This document shows, piece by piece, positions 51,015 to 60,329 of a stretch of DNA of 64,000 nt. The DNA is from Methylotenera_A sp031422335 (lineage in GTDB: Bacteria > Pseudomonadota > Gammaproteobacteria > Burkholderiales > Methylophilaceae), in contig JANOQW010000009.1 of NCBI GenBank assembly GCA_031422335.1, forward strand, positions 1 to 64,000. Direction: 5' to 3'. The notes below the pieces were generated by a model that was not told the DNA's origin, made no database searches, and was given only the letters and a program-made list of their open reading frames with translations. Within the stretch, counting starts at the first letter, position 1. Each line of letters begins with the position of its first letter. Made by a program: the position numbers and the translations under genes.

Positions 51015-51290
51015 TTATGAGTGTTTGTAATGCTTTTTCAATTGTTTAATGACTTCCCATTGTGATTTCATGCCTTTGGGGAACACCACAAAATCACCCG
51101 CTTTAATAGTCACTGTTTCGCCACCTGCTGGCGTCACTGTGAATTCGCCTTCAAGCACGTAAGCGCTTTCTGTCATGCCAAAGTCCAATGGAAATTTTGA
51201 TGGTGCGCAATCCCAAATTGACCAGCTAGAAACGCCGAGTTCTTTCAGTTTTTCTGGGCTTGGGTTGTGGTCGATAGTAATTTGGCTCAT
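51015..51290 (-). CDS. Small cupin-domain protein (paralogue 2)
   Basis: A 91-residue cupin clearly related to its downstream neighbour: both share LGVxSWxxW near the start, KFPxxF/Y, a YxLEGExTxTP strand, GDxVxFPxGxxxxWEVxKxLxKHY at the end. They look like a tandem duplication that has since diverged. Ribosome site TAAGGA. Function unknown; the family includes sugar- and ureide-related enzymes. Confidence 0.82.
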   Translation of the reverse strand: MSQITIDHNPSPEKLKELGVSSWSIWDCAPSKFPLDFGMTESAYVLEGEFTVTPAGGETVTIKAGDFVVFPKGMKSQWEVIKQLKKHYKHS

Positions 51291-51370
51291 GCGTAATCCT
51301 TAAATGATATTAATTAAAAACAAATGCCGCTTAACATTAATAGCGGCATTAAAGACTTAAATTACAAAAC

Positions 51371-51460
51371 TGGCGGAAGAGGTGAGATTCGAACTCACGG
51401 TGGGCTCGCACCCACGACAGTTTTCAAGACTGTAGCATTAAACCGCTCTGCCACTCTTCC
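51371..51460 (-). tRNA. tRNA-Ser (anticodon TGA)
   Basis: A 90-nt tRNA read on the minus strand: acceptor GGAAGAG pairs with CTCTTCC, D-arm GCAGAGC, anticodon stem ACAGT/ACTGT around loop CTTGAAA with TGA at the anticodon position, a long variable arm (GTGGGTGCGAGCCCAC) that defines class II tRNA-Ser, and T-loop GTTCGAATC. The 3' CCA is encoded. The 174 bp to def (51461-51634) hold nothing I recognise. Confidence 0.97.
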
Positions 51461-51634
51461 TAATTAAAACAATTCGTTACTATTTGACTATAAAACAATA
51501 CAGTCTTGAAGACTATATAGCATGCTGATATTAAAACCTCGCGCTCTACCATTCATCCTAATCAATTTGTTTCAAACTAAAAAGTTGTTTGAAACGAAGC
51601 GCGCATTATACCCAAAAATATTGCGCTTGAACAT

Positions 51635-52168
51635 CTAGTCATCAACAATATTTTGTCCTGCAAAAAGCACATCGGTGTAGCCAAATTGGCTTAAATCGGT
51701 AATGCGCATCGGGTATAAAATGCCACTTAAGTGATCACATTCATGCTGTACAACCCTAGCGTGGAAGCCGCTTACCAGCCTATCAATTGCATTACCATAT
51801 TGATCGAATCCCTTATAATGCAGGCGCGCGTAACGTGGCACCACACCGCGCATGCCTGGCACTGATAAGCAACCTTCCCAGTCACTTTCTATTTCATCAC
51901 CAATAAAACTAAGCGTTGGATTAATCAGCACGGTGTAGGGCACTTGCTCGGCATCTGGGTAGCGCGGATTACTGCCGACGCCAAAAATCACCACCTGTAA
52001 ACTCACGCCAATTTGCGGCGCGGCAATACCTGCACCATTCATCGCCGTCATGGTATCTTGCATATCTTGAATAAGCGCATGTAGTTCTGGTGTGTCAAAT
52101 TGCGTGATTACTTGCGCTTTTTCTAACAAAAGCGGTTCGCCCATGCGTAATACCGTTTTAATGGCCAA
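51635..52168 (-). CDS. def: Peptide deformylase
   Basis: Removes the formyl group from nascent proteins. The 177-residue protein has the three metal-site motifs: GAGIAAPQIG, EGCLSVPG and QHECDHLSG. The start codon is TTG, giving the standard MAIKTVLRMGEP; it follows the mtnP TAA with no spacing, so it is translated by coupling. This is the longer type typical of a second proteobacterial deformylase; another def copy next to fmt is often present elsewhere. Confidence 0.95.
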   Translation of the reverse strand: MAIKTVLRMGEPLLLEKAQVITQFDTPELHALIQDMQDTMTAMNGAGIAAPQIGVSLQVVIFGVGSNPRYPDAEQVPYTVLINPTLSFIGDEIESDWEGCLSVPGMRGVVPRYARLHYKGFDQYGNAIDRLVSGFHARVVQHECDHLSGILYPMRITDLSQFGYTDVLFAGQNIVDD

Positions 52169-52918
52169 TTAGTTGGCTCCATTCACAACTGCAATTTGCT
52201 CTATTAAGCTACAAACCTTTTGCATGGTGCGCTCTAAATTTGCAGTAATGTCTGCAAAGTTAATACCTTTGCTACTATCACCGCGTCCTGCCGCGTGATT
52301 CACCACTGGACACAATACCCCGTAATGCAGGCCCAACTCACGCGCCAGCACTGCTTCTGGCATGCCTGTCATGCCCACAATAGTGGCGCCATCGCGCTCT
52401 AATTTGTTAATCTCTGCCGCAGTTTCTAGTCGTGGCCCTTGCACACAAGCATACACGCCGCCATCGCACAAAGGCTGGCCAATATTGTTTGCCGCTTGTT
52501 TAATACTGTTTCTTAAGCTGCTTGAGTAAGGCTCGGTAAAATCAATATGTTTGACAGGCAGCTCAATACCATCGTGATAAGTATTTTTACGACCATGCGT
52601 ATAATCGACAAGCTGATCCGGCAACACGATATCGCCCGCGCTTAACTTATCGTCAATACCGCCCACCGTAGCAATCGCCAACAAATTTTTAACGCCCACT
52701 GCATGCAGCGCCCAAATATTGGCGCGATAATTTACTGCATGTGGCGGAATGGTATGGCCTGCGCCATGACGCGCTAAAAACACTACATCAACACCTGCCA
52801 AAGTGCCAAAAATAAGCGGTTGCGAAGCCTCACCATAAGGCGTACGTGCTATCTCGCGCCTGCTTATTTGCAAGCAACGCAGTTGTGTTAAACCCGTACC
52901 ACCAATAATTCCTAACAT
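52169..52918 (-). CDS. mtnP: S-methyl-5'-thioadenosine / thioinosine phosphorylase
   Basis: A purine-nucleoside-phosphorylase-family enzyme that recycles methylthioadenosine, a by-product of polyamine synthesis. The 249-residue protein has LGIIGGTGL, ARHGAGHTIPPHAVNYRANI, TVGGIDDKLSAGDIVLPD and GMTGMPEAVLARELG. HIDFTEPY resembles the thioinosine-specific branch described in Pseudomonas, so inosine preference is possible. The ATG at 52918 starts at the conserved strand. Linked to def with no gap. Confidence 0.88.
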   Translation of the reverse strand: MLGIIGGTGLTQLRCLQISRREIARTPYGEASQPLIFGTLAGVDVVFLARHGAGHTIPPHAVNYRANIWALHAVGVKNLLAIATVGGIDDKLSAGDIVLPDQLVDYTHGRKNTYHDGIELPVKHIDFTEPYSSSLRNSIKQAANNIGQPLCDGGVYACVQGPRLETAAEINKLERDGATIVGMTGMPEAVLARELGLHYGVLCPVVNHAAGRGDSSKGINFADITANLERTMQKVCSLIEQIAVVNGAN

Positions 52919-53067
52919 ACGTTTTAGCCTTAAATTCGCTTCAAAATTAGACATTATTGTAGCGCATGACAGCCGCCTGCGCTGTAGCGCTTTGTATATT
53001 TTATGCGCTAGTTATTTTATGGCATACCAGTTATATGTCATCGTTGTTTTATGTCATACTTGCGAAT

Positions 53068-53967
53068 ATGGCAATTGATTCAGATATTTTTAATGTGACT
53101 AGCACCAAAAATGCGCTAGATTTAAGCCTAGACGACAGCCTAGATTTAACCCAACAGCATTACGAGAACTTCCCTGTTGCTTCATTTGTGTTACCCAAAC
53201 ATTTGCGTGAGCCAATAGCGCTAATTTACACATTTGCGCGGCAAGCCGACGACTTTGCCGATGAAGGCCACCACAAACCTAACTGGCGCTTGGCCAAACT
53301 ACATGGTTTTAAGTTAGAGCTAGATTTAATCCGCGATAATGGCAAAACAAAATCGCCATTTTTTAACGAGCTTGCCAGCATTATTCACAAATATAATCTG
53401 CCGCTAGAGCCGTTTTATGATTTGTTAGAAGCGTTTAGCCAAGATGTCACCAAAGCGCATTATGCTAACTTTTACGAGGTGCTGGATTACTGTCGCCGCT
53501 CTGCCAACCCAATCGGCGCGTTGCTGCTGCACTTGTTTGGTAAAGCCACGCCAGAAAATTTAATCTATTCCAATAAAATTTGCACAGCGCTGCAACTCAT
53601 CAATTTCTATCAAGACGTGGCGATAGATTTTGAAAACGAGTTTCACAAAAGTCGCATTTATTTGTGCCAAGATGAAATGAAAACGTACAACATTACAGAA
53701 GCGCAAATTGCCAGTCAGCATGTCAATAAACACTGGGAGCAGTTTATGATGTTTAACATAGAACGTGCTGAAACCATGCTGAAAGAAGGCAAGCCGCTAG
53801 AGCACATTCTACCTGGCCGCATTGGGCTTGAAATGCGTATGATTATTGCAGGTGGTGAGCGTGTGATTTATAAGCTTAAAAACGTGCGTGGTGATGTGTT
53901 TAAACATCGCCCTACTCTGCAAACCTGGGATTGGCCAGTGATTCTGCTTAAAGCGTTATTGGGTTAA
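53068..53967 (+). CDS. hpnC: Hydroxysqualene synthase HpnC
   Basis: Part of the HpnCDE route to squalene; HpnC converts presqualene diphosphate to hydroxysqualene. The 299-residue squalene/phytoene-synthase-fold protein carries HYENFPVASFVLPKHLREPI, the first Asp-rich motif FARQADDFADEG and the second in INFYQDVAIDFENE. The ATG at 53068 is preferred; an upstream extension of 34 residues is hydrophobic and poorly conserved. It leads the hpnC-hpnD-hpnE operon. Confidence 0.94.
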   Translation: MAIDSDIFNVTSTKNALDLSLDDSLDLTQQHYENFPVASFVLPKHLREPIALIYTFARQADDFADEGHHKPNWRLAKLHGFKLELDLIRDNGKTKSPFFNELASIIHKYNLPLEPFYDLLEAFSQDVTKAHYANFYEVLDYCRRSANPIGALLLHLFGKATPENLIYSNKICTALQLINFYQDVAIDFENEFHKSRIYLCQDEMKTYNITEAQIASQHVNKHWEQFMMFNIERAETMLKEGKPLEHILPGRIGLEMRMIIAGGERVIYKLKNVRGDVFKHRPTLQTWDWPVILLKALLG

Positions 53968-54014
53968 GCTTTAGCGTACATGACAAATACAATTTAAATG
54001 ACCCCTCGCGCTTA

Positions 54015-54854
54015 ATGACACCCTTAGAATATTGCAAACAAAAAGCCGCACAAAGTGGCTCCAGCTTTACTGTCAGCTTTATTTTTCTACCAAAAAATCA
54101 GCGCAATGCCATGACTGCACTTTATGCATTTTGCCGCGAGGTGGACGACGTAGTGGACGAATGCAGCGATTATCAAGTGGCGCAAACCAAGCTCAATTGG
54201 TGGAAAACTGAAGTGATTAATTTATACGCCAACACGCCGCAACACCCTGTCACTAAAGCCTTGCAGCCCGTTGTTCAACAATACAACTTGGCGCAAGAAC
54301 ATTTTTTAGAGATTATCGACGGCATGGAGATGGATTTAAAATTCAACCGTTATGAGGATTTTAAACAGTTACAGCTTTACTGCTACCGAGTCGCCAGCGT
54401 AGTCGGGCTACTTTCAGCCAGTATTTTCGGATTTAGCAATCGCAAAACGCTTAAATACGCACACGACTTAGGCATGGCGTTTCAACTGACTAATATTATT
54501 CGTGATGTGGGTGAAGATGCGCGCCGAGGCCGTATTTACTTGCCTCTAGACGAACTGCGTAAAGCCAAAGTAACTGAAGATGATATTTTGCAAAGCCGCG
54601 AAACACCGCAAGTAAAAGAACTCATCGAATACCAAATTGAGCGCGCCGAAAGTTATTACGACAAAGCGTTGCGCGAGCTACCGCCTGAAGATGCCAAACA
54701 GCAACGCACCGGGCTGATGATGGCAGCTATTTACCGCACTTTACTGCGCGAAATTAAGGCTGATAGCGCCGAAAAAGTGTTGAACTTTAGAACCAAATTA
54801 CCACCATTTAGAAAATTCCTTCTCGCCATGCAAACCTATTTCAAGTACGCTTAA
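54015..54854 (+). CDS. hpnD: Presqualene diphosphate synthase HpnD
   Basis: Joins two farnesyl diphosphates to presqualene diphosphate. The 279-residue protein has both Asp-rich motifs, FCREVDDVVDECSD and IIRDVGEDARRGRIYLP, and FTVSFIFLPKNQRNAMTALY at the N-terminus. It lies 47 bp after hpnC. The farnesyl precursor would come from the MEP pathway (dxr at 28558). Confidence 0.95.
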   Translation: MTPLEYCKQKAAQSGSSFTVSFIFLPKNQRNAMTALYAFCREVDDVVDECSDYQVAQTKLNWWKTEVINLYANTPQHPVTKALQPVVQQYNLAQEHFLEIIDGMEMDLKFNRYEDFKQLQLYCYRVASVVGLLSASIFGFSNRKTLKYAHDLGMAFQLTNIIRDVGEDARRGRIYLPLDELRKAKVTEDDILQSRETPQVKELIEYQIERAESYYDKALRELPPEDAKQQRTGLMMAAIYRTLLREIKADSAEKVLNFRTKLPPFRKFLLAMQTYFKYA

Positions 54855-54877
54855 TTTAAGCATGTCAAAAGTAAAGC

Positions 54878-56191
54878 ATGTCTAAACAAGTCGTCGTCAT
54901 CGGGGGTGGCATGGCAGGTCTAGCAGCCGCATCCACATTGGCTTGCAGAGGCATCAAAGTGATATTACTAGAAGCCGCCTCGCAATTAGGCGGTCGCGCG
55001 CGAAGCGTAGCCATAGAATATAACAGCCAAATAATCCAGCTAGATAATGGCCAGCACATCATGTTGGGCGCCTATACCGAAACGCTGAAACTGCTCGCCA
55101 GTATTGGAGTGCAAGAACAAGATGCTTTTTTACGTATACCGCTTAAATTAGATATGCGCGATAAACAGCAAACTGCCTTTAAATTATCTGCGCCTGCATT
55201 TTTACCTGCGCCACTTGACCAATTATTCGGCTTTCTCTTTTGCACAGGTTTAAGCTGGAGCGAGCGTTTAGCAACAACTCAATGGATGTTGCAGCTTAAA
55301 AAAACGCAATATCAATTGCCGCTGGACGCGCCGCTGCGCGTATTTTTAGAAAAAAATAAACAATCTGAAAATGTGATAAAACTGCTGTGGGAGCCACTGT
55401 GTTTGGCTGCGCTCAATACGCCAATTGCAGTTGCCAGCAGCAAAGTGTTTTTAAATGTGTTGCGCGATACCTTCTCTAGTAAACATAGCGCTAATTTTTT
55501 ACTACCTAAGCACGATTTATCACAGCTATTTGCTTTGCCGGTTGAGCGCTATTTAAATAAAAATGGCGCAAAAATACAATTGAATCAACGCGTTAAAAAT
55601 ATAAGAATTAAAAAAAATGGCTATATTGTAGTCACAAAAACTACTGAGATTGAAGCTAGCCATGTCATTATTGCACTTTCACCATCCCATTTAAAAGATG
55701 TGGTGAGCGAGCTGCCAGAGCTAGATGGCATCGTCAAGCAAGCCGATAATTATACTTATCAGCCAATATATACGGTGTATTTGCAATATGCGGCCAATGC
55801 CACACTAGGTGCGCCTATGCTGGGGCTGGTGGGTACCTTGTCACAATGGGTATTCGATCGCGGCATTTTATGTGGTCAAAGCGGCTTAATGGCAGTGATT
55901 ATTAGCGCCGAAGGCAAGCACCAACAATATACGCAAGATGCGTTAGCGCTAAGGGTAGCGCAAGAGCTACGCGATGCTTTTCCATATTTGGCAAAACCCA
56001 TGTGGCATAAAGTCATTGCCGAAAAACGCGCGACTTTCTCGTGCGATGTTAATTTGCCTCGCCCCGCACATTTAACTTCTTATGCAGGGCTTTATTTAGC
56101 GGGGGATTACACCTATGCAGATTACCCCGCTACCATAGAAGGTGCGGTACGCAGCGGTGTGGCCTGTGCGGATTTAGTTTGTAATTCTTAA
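54878..56191 (+). CDS. hpnE: Hydroxysqualene dehydroxylase HpnE
   Basis: A flavin amine-oxidase-family enzyme that reduces hydroxysqualene to squalene, completing the pathway. The 437-residue protein has the FAD motif VVVIGGGMAGLAAAS, LLEAASQLGGRARSV and the C-terminal LYLAGDYTYADYPATIEGA. Bases 54916-54953 (encoding A-S-T-L-A-C-R-G-I) partly resemble the palindromic element, but in a third frame and at normal protein length, so I do not count it as a firm copy. Squalene-hopene cyclase is not in the window. Confidence 0.94.
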   Translation: MSKQVVVIGGGMAGLAAASTLACRGIKVILLEAASQLGGRARSVAIEYNSQIIQLDNGQHIMLGAYTETLKLLASIGVQEQDAFLRIPLKLDMRDKQQTAFKLSAPAFLPAPLDQLFGFLFCTGLSWSERLATTQWMLQLKKTQYQLPLDAPLRVFLEKNKQSENVIKLLWEPLCLAALNTPIAVASSKVFLNVLRDTFSSKHSANFLLPKHDLSQLFALPVERYLNKNGAKIQLNQRVKNIRIKKNGYIVVTKTTEIEASHVIIALSPSHLKDVVSELPELDGIVKQADNYTYQPIYTVYLQYAANATLGAPMLGLVGTLSQWVFDRGILCGQSGLMAVIISAEGKHQQYTQDALALRVAQELRDAFPYLAKPMWHKVIAEKRATFSCDVNLPRPAHLTSYAGLYLAGDYTYADYPATIEGAVRSGVACADLVCNS

Positions 56192-56228
56192 ATATTAAAA
56201 TACATTAATTATTACGAGAGCAAATTGA

Positions 56229-56321
56229 TGTCCTTTACCAGTTCTTGGCATCACCATTCTCGCTAAGTGCTAAAGCACTAAGCCGAATGCGAAAGCCACA
56301 CAGGTATTGGCTTGCAGGGCA
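56229..56321. repeat. Long form (93 bp) of the palindromic element, copy A
   Basis: Terminal TGTCCT and GGCTTGCAGGGCA match the short element, with loop ACACAGGTATT, but 56 bp are inserted in one arm. The insert folds as CATTC...GAATG enclosing GCTAAGTGC-TAAA-GCACTAAGC. It lies between the converging hpnE and radA. Confidence 0.82.
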
Positions 56322-56350
56322 TGTGTTTTATATGCTTGCTTATTGCTAAA

Positions 56351-57724
56351 TTAACTATTTCTAAGCTGATTTAACGCCTGCTCTAGCCGCTCTACCGCAA
56401 TTACTTCCAAACCTGCAATTTTAACTTTGGGCGCATTGGCTTTTGGCACGATCGCTTTGGTAAATCCTAGCTTTGCCGCTTCTTTTAGGCGTACTTGGCC
56501 ACCCTGCACGGGGCGCACTTCTCCCGCCAGGCCAACCTCACCAAAAACAATAAGTTTATCTTGTAAAGGTTTGTTTTTTAAAGAAGAAACAATAGATAAT
56601 ATTACCGCCAAATCGACTGCTGGTTCGGCTATTTTTACGCCACCTACTGCGTTTATAAACACATCTTGGTCAAAACATGGAATGCCCGCGTGGCGATTTA
56701 ATACTGCCAGCAACATGGCCAAACGATTTTGCTCTAGGCCAGTGGCCAAGCGTTTTGGGCTAGGTGCGTGACTTTCATCCACCAACGCTTGAATCTCAAT
56801 TAAAAGTGGCCGTGTGCCCTCCATCGTCACGGTGATACAGCTGCCTGCCACTTGGCCTTCGTGGTGTGATAAAAACAGCGCACTCGGGTTAGCCACTTCG
56901 CGCAGCCCATGTTCAGTCATGGCGAATACGCCAAGCTCATTGACTGCGCCAAAGCGGTTTTTAAATGCACGAATCAGCCTAAAAGCTGAATTCTGGTCAC
57001 CTTCAAAATACAATACGGTATCGACAATATGCTCCAGCACGCGCGGCCCTGCTAGTGTGCCTTCTTTAGTGACATGGCCAACTAAAATTACCGTAATGCC
57101 AAGTTGCTTGGCTAAACGTGTGAGTTGCGCAGAGCATTCGCGTACTTGCGCTACCGAACCAGGCGCAGATTGCAAAGCTTCGGAATACACAGTTTGAATG
57201 GAATCGATGACCGCAATATTGGGTTTGTGCGTTTGCAGCGTGGCTAAAATTTTCTCAAGGTTAATTTCAGCCAATAGTTCGACTTCACTGGCATCTAAGC
57301 CCAATCTTTTCGCGCGCATGGCAATTTGTTGTGGCGATTCCTCACCGCTCACGTAAATAGCTTGTGCAGACTCACCTAAATGGCAAAGCACCTGCAAAAG
57401 TAGTGTAGATTTGCCGATACCAGGATCGCCACCAATCAGTACGACACCACCTTCAACTAAGCCACCACCTAATACACGATCAAACTCGCTAATGCCTGTT
57501 GGCGTTCTTTCAATATCAGCGGCTTTAATGCTGCTTAATTTTTGTAATTGGCTAGAAGCTGCTAAACCCTCGAATTTATTGGCGTAACGATTGGTTGAGG
57601 TGCCAGATTCTTCGATACTTTCTACAAGCGTGTTCCAAGCCAAGCATGCCGGGCATTGGCCTTGCCACTTAGGTTCACTGGCCCCACACTCTGTACAGGT
57701 GTATACGGTTTTAGCTTTTGCCAT
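56351..57724 (-). CDS. radA: DNA repair protein RadA
   Basis: A RecA-like helicase that extends D-loops during recombination. The 457-residue protein starts with a zinc finger of two Cys-x2-Cys pairs (CTECGASEPKWQGQCPAC), then Walker A GGDPGIGKST, the RadA-specific KNRFG in RAFKNRFGAVNELG, and a C-terminal Lon-like domain. It ends a unit downstream of dnaB and an exported protein gene. Confidence 0.97.
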   Translation of the reverse strand: MAKAKTVYTCTECGASEPKWQGQCPACLAWNTLVESIEESGTSTNRYANKFEGLAASSQLQKLSSIKAADIERTPTGISEFDRVLGGGLVEGGVVLIGGDPGIGKSTLLLQVLCHLGESAQAIYVSGEESPQQIAMRAKRLGLDASEVELLAEINLEKILATLQTHKPNIAVIDSIQTVYSEALQSAPGSVAQVRECSAQLTRLAKQLGITVILVGHVTKEGTLAGPRVLEHIVDTVLYFEGDQNSAFRLIRAFKNRFGAVNELGVFAMTEHGLREVANPSALFLSHHEGQVAGSCITVTMEGTRPLLIEIQALVDESHAPSPKRLATGLEQNRLAMLLAVLNRHAGIPCFDQDVFINAVGGVKIAEPAVDLAVILSIVSSLKNKPLQDKLIVFGEVGLAGEVRPVQGGQVRLKEAAKLGFTKAIVPKANAPKVKIAGLEVIAVERLEQALNQLRNS

Positions 57725-57741
57725 GCCTATGTTTCCATACC

Positions 57742-58890
57742 TTATGGCGCAACCTTAAATGGCAATTTTTTATCGCCTTGCCACTCTCCAGCTAACACAT
57801 CATTTTTCCAATTAGCCACAATTTCAGGCTGTTTTTTAGATGTGCTATTAGATTCTGTCCAGTTACCGCCATCACCAGATAACTCAATGGGCCTACGCTT
57901 AACATCATCAAAATACACAGCCCTAAACATTCTATCGTAGCCTTCATGGCGATGGATTTTCATGGTAATGTTGGCTTTACCAAGCGTGCCATACAGCACT
58001 TGGCCCATGTAACCTACAGGCTTTGCAGCACGGTCATTTAACAGCAAGTACTTAGCGTACGGCGTAAAATAAGGTTTGAGTGCAATTAAGCTATATTGAT
58101 TTTTAAATTGATCAAGCTCATCTAATGCACGTGATGCATGGTTGCTGCAACGCGAATGCGTAAAAACAATGTGATTGGCTTGAATGGTAAAAAAATCCAA
58201 CTCGTGATGATCACCAGATTGCACTTCATCTTGATGACTTTGCGCATCGGTTAGCAAGCAACTTTCATACAGAAAAATTGAAGATTCATGATCAGCCGCA
58301 TATTCATCCTGTTTCTTGTTTTTTGAGGCTGGTTTTGCTGCTTCTGCTTGTAAACGTTTAATTTCTTTTTTCATGGTAGCAACGCGTGCGGCATACACTT
58401 TTTCTTTGAGAATCGCTAAGCCTGCATCAGTAAAAATATCTTTTAACAAAATATAGCGACCTGTTGATGCATCAAAACTATAACTTTGTGAATACTCCTC
58501 ACAATACGCACCACAAAATTCGGCTTCTGTTTTCAGCGAAAGTAACTTTCCATTATTCACCAACACCTTGTACTGCATTGAAGTTACACCTGCAATCGGA
58601 TCATTATCCTCTTCGGTCAAATGTCTGACGATGCCATCCTTAGCCTTGCTTGGTGCTGGTGTACCCACGATATCGATGTATAAATAATCATTAATTTTTT
58701 TAGCAGTTTTTGCTAGCGGACTACTTACAAACGGTAAAACAATAGGCTCACCAAAGTCAATATTGGTTTTTTTTGCCTTAAATTCAATACTTTCAATTTT
58801 TAAGGGGGTTGTAGAAGAAGTAGCTGCAGAAGCCGCGCATGCGTGAGGTAAGAAAATTAGGCCAACGAGGAGTAAATATATCCGATGCAT
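57742..58890 (-). CDS. Exported protein of unknown function (possibly DUF3298/RsiV-like)
   Basis: A 382-residue protein with a Sec signal peptide (IYLLLVGLIFLPHACAASA). The middle contains LLSLKTEAEFCGAYCEEYSQSY is too long to rely on alone, but FDASTGRYILLKDIFTDAG matches the pattern of DUF3298/DUF4163 proteins, where a domain start is followed by LxDIF. The paired Cys in CGAYC and the Cys in FTHSRCSN could form disulfides. A Lys-rich stretch (about 190-205) is unusual. The link to that family is tentative. It sits between dnaB and radA. Confidence 0.7.
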   Translation of the reverse strand: MHRIYLLLVGLIFLPHACAASAATSSTTPLKIESIEFKAKKTNIDFGEPIVLPFVSSPLAKTAKKINDYLYIDIVGTPAPSKAKDGIVRHLTEEDNDPIAGVTSMQYKVLVNNGKLLSLKTEAEFCGAYCEEYSQSYSFDASTGRYILLKDIFTDAGLAILKEKVYAARVATMKKEIKRLQAEAAKPASKNKKQDEYAADHESSIFLYESCLLTDAQSHQDEVQSGDHHELDFFTIQANHIVFTHSRCSNHASRALDELDQFKNQYSLIALKPYFTPYAKYLLLNDRAAKPVGYMGQVLYGTLGKANITMKIHRHEGYDRMFRAVYFDDVKRRPIELSGDGGNWTESNSTSKKQPEIVANWKNDVLAGEWQGDKKLPFKVAP

Positions 58891-58898
58891 TACAAACT

Positions 58899-60281
58899 CT
58901 AATAATTATCTGGCATGTAGCCTGTGTTAGCAAAGTTTTCGAAGCGGGTATGCTCGCCAATAAACGTTAAGCGCACGCGACCAATCGGGCCATTACGCTG
59001 TTTGCCAATAATAATTTCTGCAGTGCCTTTATCGGCGCTATCGGGGTTATACACTTCGTCGCGGTAGATAAATAAGATCAAATCGGCATCTTGCTCAATG
59101 GCGCCAGATTCACGCAAATCACTCATCACAGGGCGTTTATCAGGGCGTTGTTCTACACTACGATTTAGCTGCGAAAGCGCTACTACTGGACAATCTAGCT
59201 CTTTAGCCAACGCCTTTAATGAACGTGAAATTTCAGAAATCTCCGTCGCACGATTCTCACCCTGCTTACCGGCTGGAGCAGACATTAGCTGTAAGTAATC
59301 GACTACAATTAAACCCAATTTCCCCGTTTGGCGATGCAAGCGACGTGCCCTAGCACGCACATCAAAACTGCTTAAACCTGCGCCTTCATCAATAAAAATT
59401 GGCGCTTCGTTCAGCCTGCCCAACGCCGTGGTGAGCTTTTCCCAGTCTTCATCTTCCAAACGCCCAGTGCGCATGCGGTGCTGATCTAAACGCCCTACCG
59501 AGCCTATCATTCGCATCGCGAGTTGCGTTGAAGCCATTTCCATGGAGAACACAGCCACCGGTAAGCCCGTATCTAACGCGACATTCTCGGCCACGTTGAG
59601 CGAAAATGCAGTTTTTCCCATCGATGGCCGCCCTGCTACGATAATTAAATCGCCACCCTGAAAGCCAGACGTCATCGAATCTAAGTCAGAAAAACCTGTA
59701 GGAATGCCCGTGACATCGCTTGGGTTATCGCGCGAGAACAGCATATCAATGCGCTCGGCCACTTGCGGTAGCAGCTCTTTAATATCGGTGAAGCCTTGGC
59801 TAGTGCGCTGACCGCCTTCGGCAATTTGAAAAATCTTCGCTTCCGCCTCATCCAATAGTTGCTGCGCATCCCGGCCATTCGGGTTATAGGCGCTATCTGC
59901 AATGCCGCTGCCAACCACCACCAACTTACGCATAATGGCTCGCTCACGCACGATTTCAGCATAACGGCGAATGTTGGCGGCTGTGGGCGTGTTTTGTGCC
60001 AGCGCACCTAAGTAGGCAATGCCGCCTACTTGACTAAGCTCAGCTGTGCTTTCCAGTGATTCCGCCACTGTCACAATATCGGCTGGGCGATTATGCTCAA
60101 TTAGCTTACCTATGTGCTTAAAGATGGTTTTATGATCATGCTGATAAAAATCGTCTGCTTTTAAAATATCAGCAATTTTGTCTAAGGCTTCGTTCTCTAG
60201 CAGTAAGCCACCAATGACCGATTGTTCAGCCTCGATGGAATGTGGGGGAAGTTTTAGTGCGTCTAGTTGATCATCTGCCAT
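58899..60281 (-). CDS. dnaB: Replicative DNA helicase DnaB
   Basis: The 5'-3' hexameric helicase of the replication fork. The 460-residue protein has the N-terminal DnaB domain (PHSIEAEQSVIGGLLLEN), a RecA core with Walker A AGRPSMGKTAF, Walker B LIVVDYLQLM and the late MSDLRESGAIEQDADLI. The ATG at 60281 is preferred over a TTG two codons upstream. No intein is present. It follows rplI after a bidirectional hairpin. Confidence 0.98.
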   Translation of the reverse strand: MADDQLDALKLPPHSIEAEQSVIGGLLLENEALDKIADILKADDFYQHDHKTIFKHIGKLIEHNRPADIVTVAESLESTAELSQVGGIAYLGALAQNTPTAANIRRYAEIVRERAIMRKLVVVGSGIADSAYNPNGRDAQQLLDEAEAKIFQIAEGGQRTSQGFTDIKELLPQVAERIDMLFSRDNPSDVTGIPTGFSDLDSMTSGFQGGDLIIVAGRPSMGKTAFSLNVAENVALDTGLPVAVFSMEMASTQLAMRMIGSVGRLDQHRMRTGRLEDEDWEKLTTALGRLNEAPIFIDEGAGLSSFDVRARARRLHRQTGKLGLIVVDYLQLMSAPAGKQGENRATEISEISRSLKALAKELDCPVVALSQLNRSVEQRPDKRPVMSDLRESGAIEQDADLILFIYRDEVYNPDSADKGTAEIIIGKQRNGPIGRVRLTFIGEHTRFENFANTGYMPDNY

Positions 60282-60329
60282 GACCAAATTATACCCAATA
60301 AAAAGCGCGACTCATTAAAAATAAGCGAC

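Noticed and set aside
51480..51520. A second, partial tRNA-like sequence after tRNA-Ser (CAGTCTTGAAGACT)
   Set aside because: Only a short self-complementary stretch resembles the anticodon arm. No acceptor or T-arm is present.
52715..52745. R-A-N-I-W-A in MtnP resembling the R-A-N-I-H-A peptide
   Set aside because: V-N-Y-R-A-N-I-W-A is conserved in the enzyme family and the DNA lacks the arms.
54916..54953. Element-like DNA in hpnE (GCATCCACATT followed by GGCTTGCAGAGGCA)
   Set aside because: One arm has an extra base, the other matches only about half, the reading frame differs from all other copies and the FAD-binding segment has normal length. Kept only as a weak candidate.
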